DNA from: Eikenella sp963515595
GTDB lineage: Bacteria > Pseudomonadota > Gammaproteobacteria > Burkholderiales > Neisseriaceae
Reading direction: 5' to 3'
NCBI GenBank assembly: GCA_963515595.1
Contig: CAUPYH010000056.1
Span: 1 to 10,941 of the forward strand
Length of the DNA stretch: 10,941 bases
Under the pieces are notes generated by a model, which did not search any database, was not told where the DNA came from, and worked only from the letters and a program-made list of their open reading frames with translations. Positions 1 to 4,570 of the stretch are shown piece by piece (positions within the stretch are counted from its first letter, which is position 1; every line of letters starts with the position of its first letter). The translations under genes were made by a program, and so were the position numbers.

Positions 1-263
1 GCCGCATGCTCTACGGCAAACTGCTGCTGCTGCGCCCCAACGTGCTGATTATGGATGAGCCCACCAACCACATGGACATGGAAAGCATCGAATCGCTGAA
101 CATGGCGCTGGAAAAATACAAAGGCACGCTGATTTTCGTGTCGCACGACCGCCAATTTGTGTCTTCTCTAGCCACGCAGATTATCGAGCTCGACGGCAAA
201 GGCGGCTACGAATATTATCTGGGCGATTACGAAAGCTATCTGGCGAAAAAAGGGATTGAGTAA
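1..263 (+). CDS. ybiT: ABC-F family ATPase, YbiT type (3' end only)
   Basis: This is the last 87 codons or so of an ABC-F protein; the 5' part lies outside the window. ABC-F proteins are soluble twin-ATPase factors that act on the ribosome rather than in transport. The visible part is the second nucleotide-binding domain. It shows the Walker B segment LIMDEPTNH followed by MDMESIESLNMALE, then the switch-histidine motif LIFVSHDRQF, and it ends GDYESYLAKKGIE. From memory this tail closely resembles E. coli YbiT (SHDREFVSSLA, ending YLRSKGIE), which is why I prefer YbiT to EttA, Uup or YheS. The reading frame is open from the left edge and stops at TAA 261-263. A hairpin of DUS-like arms follows at 273-333. 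Nothing looks broken in the visible part. The family is certain; the paralogue is likely. Confidence 0.9.
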   Translation, partial: RMLYGKLLLLRPNVLIMDEPTNHMDMESIESLNMALEKYKGTLIFVSHDRQFVSSLATQIIELDGKGGYEYYLGDYESYLAKKGIE

Positions 264-272
264 GACAAGTGC

Positions 273-333
273 AGGCTGCCTGAAAAAAGCAGTGCAGTAA
301 AGTTTCTGTGAAGCTGAAATTTTCAGGTAGCCT
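273..333 (+). terminator. Hybrid DUS hairpin behind ybiT (sim-type arm, eik-type arm)
   Basis: The left arm AGGCTGCCTGAA (273-284) is the dialect described for Simonsiella. The right arm TTCAGGTAGCCT (322-333) is the reverse complement of the Eikenella form. The arms differ at one position, which in RNA would be a G-U wobble, so they can still pair across a loop of about 37 bases. The tail after the second arm has few T residues, so termination strength is uncertain. The right arm is also part of the inverted repeat at 311-333. Confidence 0.5.
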
Positions 334-1242
334 TAATATCTAGTTTTTATTCCTATTCCTAACAAAATAAATCACTAACTAGAGGAAAAATTAAATGGGG
401 CAGAAAAAGTCTAATTTTGATCACTTAAATCTTGGTAATTCCATTTTTAAAGGATTTAATGATAAAGAAGGTTTGATGATCTGTGGCTGTGAATGGGGGT
501 TCAGTAAGAAAGATCAAAGAGATTGGGAAAATGGCACATATGAAAAAGCACAAAATGTCATACATACATTTACCGATAAAACCCCTGTATTCGGCGAAAG
601 AGCAAACACATGGCCTTATGATAATAACATTAAAAAATGGTTTAGGTTGTGGGGTTTCCCGCTTGATTGCAAAGGATTGGGCGGTGCATTTGAGAAATCC
701 ATGATCCAAACCAATTGGGCAAATACTGATGGCCATAATATGGGGGGGTCACAAAAAACTAGACAAAAACTCCTTGATATAGAACAGGTAGATAATTTCA
801 TCAGTCATATTGAAGCGTTACGACCCAGACTGATTTTATTTTTTGGTAGAGACTTAATTGATTGTCTGCAAGATAAAACGGTGTTACCTCGATTTGAACA
901 AATTATGGGGCAATGTATCCAGCCGTTGCAATGTGTGCAAAAGCCGTCACAGTACAGAAGATTCAAAGTATTCTTTCAGGAGTTTGAACATTGTAAGATT
1001 GTTTGCCTGCCGCACGCCAGTGGTGCGCAAGGTTTGGCTGATGACTATATTGCATCGTTCAAGCCAGAAATGGCGGAAATTTTGAACAGTTATAAAATGC
1101 AACGAAATTTCTGAGAAGATATAAAAAAGTAAACATAGCCAAGATGTGTGGAATGCATATACGCGGTTCGATCCAGTAATACAGGGCGTTCGTGCCTGTG
1201 GTACCCATCCTACGAATCTAGGCTACCTAAAAATTTCAGCTT
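311..1242. mobile_element. AT-rich cassette bounded by 23-bp inverted repeats
   Basis: Positions 311-333 and the reverse complement of 1220-1242 match at 22 of 23 bases. Each arm joins AAGCTGAAAT to an Eikenella-type DUS; the right DUS copy has one change (AGGCTACCTAAA). The enclosed DNA holds a single AT-rich gene (395-1114). One 60-base line in it, 601-660, has 22 G+C, against 36 in a comparable line of the SEL1 gene. I see no transposase, no clear target-site duplication and no tRNA gene beside it. It may be a non-autonomous element, or a segment taken up by transformation and joined at DUS-containing hairpins. The repeats are seen directly; mobility is inferred. Confidence 0.4.
395..1114 (+). 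CDS. Hypothetical protein, possible uracil-DNA-glycosylase-like fold
   Basis: The product has 239 residues, with no signal peptide or membrane segment. The start ATG at 395 is preceded by AGAGGAAAAA at a good distance. I do not firmly recognise the family. Three features recall the uracil-DNA glycosylase superfamily: an early strand and loop LMICGCEWGFS (about residues 27-37) where the water-activating loop would sit, a mid-protein strand RPRLILFFGRDL resembling the 'kPkvil.lG' strand, and a late PHASGA near residue 208 where that fold has its His-Pro-Ser type loop. No classical family signature is complete, so this is a fold-level guess. The gene is much richer in A+T than its neighbours, lies between inverted repeats, and contains a run of seven G at 742-748. 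All this points to recent acquisition. It could instead be an uncharacterised defence or DNA-repair accessory protein. Confidence 0.6.
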   Translation: MGQKKSNFDHLNLGNSIFKGFNDKEGLMICGCEWGFSKKDQRDWENGTYEKAQNVIHTFTDKTPVFGERANTWPYDNNIKKWFRLWGFPLDCKGLGGAFEKSMIQTNWANTDGHNMGGSQKTRQKLLDIEQVDNFISHIEALRPRLILFFGRDLIDCLQDKTVLPRFEQIMGQCIQPLQCVQKPSQYRRFKVFFQEFEHCKIVCLPHASGAQGLADDYIASFKPEMAEILNSYKMQRNF

Positions 1243-1318
1243 TGCAAAAATTGTCCATAGTATTCTGTATTGAATTTTAACTTCGTTGAAGTTCACTTTA
1301 TTCAGGCAGCGGCCGTAG
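1115..1318. other. Gene-free scar region with degenerate DUS and small hairpin
   Basis: I find no gene here. There is a small hairpin ACAGG/CCTGT (1181-1185 with 1195-1199) followed by GGTACCCATCCTACG, which read on the minus strand resembles short REP-like intergenic repeats. There is also the right inverted-repeat arm (1220-1242) and, at 1301-1310, TTCAGGCAGC. The last is the first ten bases of a Simonsiella-type DUS arm, ending abruptly in GGCC. It looks like the debris of one or more recombination events. Confidence 0.4.
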
Positions 1319-1387
1319 CTCGAATTCAAAAATCCGAACTACGTGGACGAAGACAAAGAAATGTCTTTCGGCGGCATGAACGGATAA
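1319..1387 (+). pseudogene. 3' remnant of an unrecognised gene
   Basis: An open frame of 22 codons ends at TAA 1385-1387 and would encode a tail finishing DEDKEMSFGGMNG. There is no start codon or ribosome binding site at its left end, and a stop (TAG 1316-1318) lies immediately upstream in frame. Its codon use (ccg, gtg, gac, ggc) resembles the GC-rich core genes rather than the AT-rich gene to its left. A normal inverted DUS terminator follows 18 bases after the stop, as expected for the true 3' end of a gene. I infer that the 5' part was lost when the neighbouring segment came in. I cannot name the parent gene. Confidence 0.4.
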
Positions 1388-1404
1388 GGCGGTAACGATA
1401 TTTG

Positions 1405-1444
1405 AGGCTACCTGAAAATCGGCAAAGCGGTTTTCAGGTAGCCC
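1405..1444 (+). terminator. Inverted DUS hairpin, Eikenella dialect
   Basis: AGGCTACCTGAA (1405-1416) faces TTCAGGTAGCC (1433-1443), giving a 13-bp stem that includes the flanking AA/TT pairs. The loop is TCGGCAAAGCGG. It follows the gene remnant ending at 1387 and precedes the membrane protein gene. The loop is almost the same as that of the hairpin at 2003-2042. Confidence 0.7.
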
Positions 1445-1480
1445 ATTGGTTAATTATTTAAAACGCAAGAAAGGGAAAAG

Positions 1481-1975
1481 ATGTTTACACTCAATGGGTT
1501 TGGCACCACGTTTGTCGGTGAATGCGATTACGAACCGGACGGCACTTACGTGACCACGGCGTGGATTGTGGCTTTATGGGTACCGCTGATTCCGCTATAT
1601 AGCGCGCGGGTTTTGTCGGTGGAGCCGACCATGTTGTCGGGCACGAATTATCAAATCATCAAGCAGCCGGTGCATTGGGGTCAGGCTCGGCGGATATGGG
1701 CGTACACGCTCGGCATACCCGCACTGCTTGCCCTGTTTGTTTGGATGGCGGGCGTGTTGGATTCATTGTCGCCGCTGGCAGGGCAAATCTCATTTTGGCT
1801 GGCGGTGGGTGCGATGTTTGCCTACGCCCTTTTGCCGTTTTTCCTGCGCTATCGGGCCTGCAAGGCAATCGGTTTGTGCTACAAAGAGTTGAAAGTCTCG
1901 CCGATTACTTGGCTGGCAATCGTGTTGCTGTTGCTTGCCATCGGTTATGTGGCGTTTTTTGGAAACCAACTATAG
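1481..1975 (+). CDS. Small integral membrane protein of unknown function
   Basis: The product has 164 residues. The start ATG at 1481 has GAAAGGGA just upstream. The N-terminal third is soluble and begins NGFGTTFVGECDYEPDGTY, followed by TTAWIVALWVPLIPLYSARVL. I associate this pattern (GFGT..., DGTY.TT.W, P.IPL.S.RV) with uncharacterised bacterial proteins having a short conserved cytosolic head and a membrane tail. Three hydrophobic segments follow at about residues 73-93, 103-122 and 141-160, with basic residues between them (RYRACK after the second). There is no signal peptide and no recognisable catalytic motif. The gene stands alone between two DUS hairpins, so it is probably its own transcription unit. 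The coding call is firm; the function is unknown. Confidence 0.8.
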   Translation: MFTLNGFGTTFVGECDYEPDGTYVTTAWIVALWVPLIPLYSARVLSVEPTMLSGTNYQIIKQPVHWGQARRIWAYTLGIPALLALFVWMAGVLDSLSPLAGQISFWLAVGAMFAYALLPFFLRYRACKAIGLCYKELKVSPITWLAIVLLLLAIGYVAFFGNQL

Positions 1976-2002
1976 CGAAGGCCTGGAATCGGCTCAATCT
2001 TG

Positions 2003-2042
2003 AGGCTGCCTGAAAATCGGTAAAGCGGTTTTCAGGCAGCCT
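2003..2042. terminator. Inverted DUS hairpin, Simonsiella-type dialect, shared by converging genes
   Basis: AGGCTGCCTGAA (2003-2014) faces TTCAGGCAGCCT (2031-2042) as a perfect inverted repeat, with loop TCGGTAAAGCGG. It serves the plus-strand membrane protein gene. The TGA stop of the minus-strand rarD remnant (2032-2034) also lies inside its right arm. Apart from the dialect change in both arms and one loop base, it is the same hairpin as at 1405-1444. Confidence 0.75.
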
Positions 2043-2240
2043 TTGTTTTACGTGCGCCCCACACAAACAGCGCCACGCCCGCCCATACCCACAGATAACC
2101 GGCAAACTGCATACGGCTGAACGGCTCGTGGAAGGCGGTGAGGCCGAGTAGGAATTGCAGGCTGGGCGAGAGGTATTGCAATATGCCTATGGTGTTGAGG
2201 CGGATGTGTTGCGCGGCGGCACTTGGCTGTGGGCAAGGGA
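2032..2240 (-). pseudogene. rarD: Decayed C-terminal fragment of a RarD/EamA-type transporter
   Basis: Read on the minus strand, the frame ending at TGA 2032-2034 encodes AAAQHIRLNTIGILQYLSPS followed by QFLLGLTAFHEPFS and a final membrane helix, ending GARKTKAA. This is the recognisable C-terminus of RarD proteins: the last two helices of a ten-helix EamA/DMT permease that normally has about 290-300 residues. Only about 65-70 residues remain. Homology fades near 2235-2250, where the expected hydrophobic stretch becomes VVPCPQPS, and a foreign-dialect DUS hairpin starts at 2263. There is no plausible start or ribosome binding site. I read it as a truncated, non-functional remnant. The identity is fairly sure; the exact 5' break is approximate. 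Confidence 0.7.
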
Positions 2241-2262
2241 CAACCAAAGTTCGGATTTTGCT

Positions 2263-2306
2263 AAAAGCAGCCTGCACTTGGAAAACAGTAAGTGCAGGCT
2301 GCTTTT
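2263..2306. repeat. Perfect inverted repeat with AAGCAGCCTGCA-type DUS words
   Basis: AAGCAGCCTGCA (2265-2276) faces TGCAGGCTGCTT (2293-2304). The arms extend to about 17 bp each (AAAAGCAGCCTGCACTT), around a loop GGAAAACAGT. This word is the dialect labelled king3 in the published comparison of Neisseriaceae uptake sequences, not the Eikenella word. A T-run follows the right arm and, on the other strand, the left arm, so it could terminate transcription in both directions. Confidence 0.65.
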
Positions 2307-2325
2307 TAAAGGGTTCAACGCTCCA

Positions 2326-2373
2326 AAGCAGCCTGCACCCACATTCGCAGTTTTCAGTAAGTGCAGGCTGCCT
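2326..2373. repeat. Second AAGCAGCCTGCA-type inverted pair, one arm altered
   Basis: AAGCAGCCTGCA (2326-2337) faces TGCAGGCTGCCT (2362-2373), which differs from a perfect partner by one base and so approaches the Simonsiella-type arm. It lies 20 bases beyond the previous pair, making four non-Eikenella DUS words within 110 bases. The spacer repeats CAGTAAGTGCAGGCTGC from the first pair, so one hairpin may be a duplicate of the other. Confidence 0.55.
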
Positions 2374-2524
2374 TCGGTGCGATAATACCGTTCGGCAAAA
2401 TAGTTACCCGGCAATATTGCCACCGCAGAATGGGCTTTCCGTCTGTTTTATATCTCCTGCTGCTGCATCATTTTTATGGCTGTGGCATGAAGCATTTAAA
2501 TTAACCGTATCTTCTAGCCGACAA
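2374..2524. other. Intergenic stretch without a convincing gene
   Basis: I see no gene here. Short frames exist: a plus-strand ATG at about 2429 would give roughly 24 hydrophobic residues, and another frame gives a short cysteine-rich hydrophobic tail. None has a ribosome binding site or recognisable homology. They may be further decay products of the region that lost rarD. Confidence 0.4.
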
Positions 2525-2554
2525 AAAGGCCGCCTGAAATTCCAGACGGCCTTT
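2525..2554 (-). terminator. Intrinsic terminator of the glutamate dehydrogenase gene, Neisseria-type DUS arms
   Basis: AAAGGCCG (2525-2532) pairs with CGGCCTTT (2547-2554), and CTG/CAG continues the stem inside. On the minus strand it starts 19 bases after the dehydrogenase stop and is followed by a T-run. The arms AGGCCGCCTGAA (2527-2538) and TCCAGACGGCCT (2541-2552) are each close to AGGCCGTCTGAA, the word typical of Neisseria, rather than the Eikenella word. Confidence 0.75.
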
Positions 2555-2572
2555 GTTTATCCGACTAATCCA

Positions 2573-3838
2573 TCAATACCAGCCGCGCAACTTCATCGCT
2601 TTTTCAACGCGGCGGATACTCATCATGTACGAAGCGGTACGCAAGTCCACGTCATACTCTTGCGCCAGATTCCAAATATCGCGGAACGCGCGGCGCAGGA
2701 CGACGGTTTCTTTTTCCTGAACTTCGTCAAATTCCCAGTAATAGCCTTGCAGGTTTTGCACCCATTCAAAATAGGAAACGACCACGCCGCCGCAGTTCGC
2801 CAGAATATCGGGCACGACCAATACGCCGTTTTGACGCAGGATGGCATCGGCTTCAGGTGTAGTCGGGCCGTTTGCGCCTTCGACCACGATTTTGGCGCGT
2901 ACTTTGCCCGCGTTTTCGGAAGTCAGTTGGTTTTCCAGCGCGCAAGGGGCGAGTACGTCCACATCCAATGCCAAGAGTTCGGCGTTGCTGATTTCTTTGC
3001 CGTAACCGGCTTCGTTGGTAATGAAGCCTTTTTCTTGGAACTCTTTGAAGAGGGCTTCCATATCCAAGCCGTTTTCGTTGTAGATGGCGACGTCAACGGT
3101 GGAAACGGCAACGACTTTCGCGCCGGATTGATGCGCGTAATAGCCTGTGTGATAGCCCACATTGCCGAAGCCCTGAATGGCGTAGGTCGCGCCTTTCACG
3201 TCTTTGCCGAGTTTTTCCAAAGCTTGGACGGCGGCGAAGTTCACGCCGTAACCTGTCGCTTCGGTACGCGCCAAAGAGCCGCCGAATTCGACCGGTTTAC
3301 CTGTGAACACGCCCGGCGCAGATTTTTTAACGACGTTTTCGTAGGCATCGACCATCCACGACATGATTTTGCCGTTGGTGTTCACATCGGGGGCAGGAAT
3401 ATCGATTTTTTCGCCGATGAGCGGGGAAATGGCTTCGGAATAAGCGCGTGCAATGCGTTCCAACTCTGCTTCGGAATAATCGCGCGGATCCAAAGTAATG
3501 CCGCCTTTGCCGCCGCCGTAAGGAATGCCCGCAACGCAGCATTTGATGGTCATCCAAATCGACAGGGCTTTGACTTCGTCCAAATTCACATTGGGATGGA
3601 AACGCACGCCGCCTTTGTAGGGGCCGACGGCGTTGTTGTGTTGCGAACGGTAGCCGGTGAAGGTTTTGACCGTGCCGTTGTCGAGTTTGACGGGGAAGCT
3701 GACTTCCAAGGCACGTTGCGGATTTTTCAGGATTTCATACACCGCAGGGTCGGCATTGAGTCGGTCGCAGGCGGTTTTCACCTGTTTGCGGGCGATTTCG
3801 AACGGATTCAGCGTTTCTTTTGCAGTAGATTGGGACAT
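2573..3838 (-). CDS. Glu/Leu/Phe/Val-family dehydrogenase, probable NAD-type glutamate dehydrogenase
   Basis: The product has 421 residues, the usual length of the hexameric class. The enzyme interconverts glutamate with 2-oxoglutarate and ammonia in the cytosol. The substrate domain shows PYKGGVRFHP (73-82), the catalytic lysine in GGGKGG (K111) and the catalytic aspartate in PAPDVNTN (D151). The dinucleotide domain has GFGNVG (223-228). The product ends ASYMMSIRRVEKAMKLRGWY, the usual tail of this family. One oddity: after the second Rossmann strand the usual SD..G reads STVDVAIYN, so the common Asp is Thr247, which could affect cofactor preference. The start ATG (3836-3838) has a full AAGGAGG (3843-3849). 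The gene stands alone with its own terminator. Length and sequence fit the RocG/GudB/GluD type better than E. coli GdhA. The family is certain; NAD preference and the symbol are not. Confidence 0.93.
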   Translation of the reverse strand: MSQSTAKETLNPFEIARKQVKTACDRLNADPAVYEILKNPQRALEVSFPVKLDNGTVKTFTGYRSQHNNAVGPYKGGVRFHPNVNLDEVKALSIWMTIKCCVAGIPYGGGKGGITLDPRDYSEAELERIARAYSEAISPLIGEKIDIPAPDVNTNGKIMSWMVDAYENVVKKSAPGVFTGKPVEFGGSLARTEATGYGVNFAAVQALEKLGKDVKGATYAIQGFGNVGYHTGYYAHQSGAKVVAVSTVDVAIYNENGLDMEALFKEFQEKGFITNEAGYGKEISNAELLALDVDVLAPCALENQLTSENAGKVRAKIVVEGANGPTTPEADAILRQNGVLVVPDILANCGGVVVSYFEWVQNLQGYYWEFDEVQEKETVVLRRAFRDIWNLAQEYDVDLRTASYMMSIRRVEKAMKLRGWY

Positions 3839-3849
3839 TTTTCCTCCTT

Positions 3850-4071
3850 CTCATGTTGGGTTGAGGTAAAAGGGCTTGCGATCGTAACTATAACCAATTT
3901 CCAAACAAAATATAATAGAGTGTGGTCAATAATTGAAAAATATATTCATTTGTATAGGGTTTTATTTTCCCCAGTTTTTCAATATTTGTTTTCGACGGCC
4001 AATGGGTATGTCGGAATGAGCGGATGTAATGGGGATGTTGATGGTATGAATCAGCGGAAATTTCAAACAAG
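3850..4071 (-). promoter_or_regulatory. AT-rich leader and promoter region upstream of the dehydrogenase gene
   Basis: No gene is visible between the dehydrogenase start and the end of the arfA frame. On the minus strand the stretch 3895-3960 is strikingly AT-rich. One candidate pairing is TTCAAT and TATATT 17 bases apart near 3906-3940. It also contains TTGACC and TATAGT, which do not pair well, and a small dyad TCAAT-A-ATTGA at about 3926-3936. A promoter is expected here, but its exact elements are not settled. Confidence 0.35.
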
Positions 4072-4434
4072 CTATTTTTCAATGGCTGCATATGAAATGA
4101 TAAATAGATAGTTGATAATGCTTAAAAACGGATGGCTCGCGGCGGTGGCAAGGCGGTGTGGCGATGTCGGCGCATTACAAAACATGGGGCGTTGAAAAAG
4201 CTGTCTGCACGGAATGGGAGGTGGGCAGGGAGGGCTGAGGCGGTTATCAGTGTAGCGATACAAATCAAAACGGGACGGTTGTTCAAAACCGTCCCGCCAT
4301 TTTTTGGCTGCCTGCCTGTTGTAGCTGCCTTTGCCTTTCTTTTTGCGTTCCGTTTTGTGCCGGAACAGATTGGAGCGCACCAGCGCTTTGAGTGCGTTAT
4401 CACGGATTTTTCCTTTATTGAGTTGATGTGTCAT
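4072..4434 (-). CDS. arfA: Alternative ribosome-rescue factor ArfA (non-stop type gene)
   Basis: The start at 4432-4434 follows AAAGGAAAG. The protein begins MTHQLNKGKIRDNALKALV and continues SNLFRHKTERKKKGKGSYNR, matching the ArfA core (E. coli: KGQIKDNAIEALL, FRQRVEKNKKGKGSYMRK). ArfA binds stalled ribosomes lacking a stop codon and recruits RF2 to release the chain, backing up tmRNA. The frame runs on to 120 residues, with a proline-rich stretch and a hydrophobic end (SIINYLFIISYAAIEK). However, an intrinsic terminator lies inside it at codons 47-55, so most mRNA should end near codon 56 without a stop. That fits known ArfA biology: the truncated form is active and accumulates only when tmRNA fails to tag it for destruction, while the full-length form has a degradable hydrophobic tail. 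Because the ORF lies in a region easily taken as intergenic, it is often missed. Confidence 0.88.
   Translation of the reverse strand: MTHQLNKGKIRDNALKALVRSNLFRHKTERKKKGKGSYNRQAAKKWRDGFEQPSRFDLYRYTDNRLSPPCPPPIPCRQLFQRPMFCNAPTSPHRLATAASHPFLSIINYLFIISYAAIEK
4261..4296 (-). terminator. Intrinsic terminator inside the arfA reading frame
   Basis: CGGGACGGTT (4271-4280) and AACCGTCCCG (4287-4296) form a perfect 10-bp stem with a six-base loop. On the minus strand it is followed directly by TTTTGATTTG. It sits over arfA codons 47-55, so termination in the T-run leaves a message of about 56 codons with no stop codon. The plus strand also has a T-run after the stem (4300-4305), so it could act both ways. 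Confidence 0.85.
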
Positions 4435-4471
4435 CGGGCTTTCCTTTTGTTTTGTATTAAAACGGGCGCGG

Positions 4472-4500
4472 ATTGTAGCCGGTGGCAATAATGCAGGCAA
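4472..4500 (-). promoter_or_regulatory. Promoter of arfA
   Basis: On the minus strand TTGCCT (4495-4500) and TACAAT (4472-4477) are separated by exactly 17 bases. The predicted start near 4465 gives a leader of about 30 bases before the arfA ATG. Both boxes are close to the sigma-70 consensus. Confidence 0.65.
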
Positions 4501-4522
4501 GTTGGATGTGGATATGCTGTAT

Positions 4523-4561
4523 TTTTCAGGTAGCCTTTACATGGAACAGGCTACCTGAAAA
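4523..4561. repeat. Inverted Eikenella DUS pair behind rlmJ, outward order
   Basis: TTCAGGTAGCCT (4525-4536) and AGGCTACCTGAA (4548-4559) form a 14-bp stem around an 11-base loop. It begins 10 bases after the rlmJ stop on the minus strand. Here the TTCAGG arm comes first on both strands, so the stem is followed by A-rich rather than T-rich DNA. It therefore may not be an efficient intrinsic terminator, though it still offers two uptake words. Confidence 0.6.
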
Positions 4562-4570
4562 CTTAAATGC

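Noticed and set aside
1163..1176. GGTTCGATCC resembling a tRNA T-loop
   Set aside because: The bases on either side do not form a T-stem and no acceptor or anticodon stem can be found, so it is neither a tRNA nor a convincing attachment-site remnant.
1309..1327. GCGGCCGTAGCTCGAATTC, resembling a cloning polylinker
   Set aside because: The first site is not a complete NotI site and the following bases read as a natural gene tail, so chance is the simpler explanation.
2429..2503. A 24-codon hydrophobic plus-strand frame
   Set aside because: No ribosome binding site, no homology, and it lies in a region of gene debris.
2138..4111. A 657-codon plus-strand open frame across the dehydrogenase region
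   Set aside because: It is antisense to a gene with clear family motifs on the minus strand, begins with low-complexity translation of DUS repeats, and has no ribosome binding site or homology.
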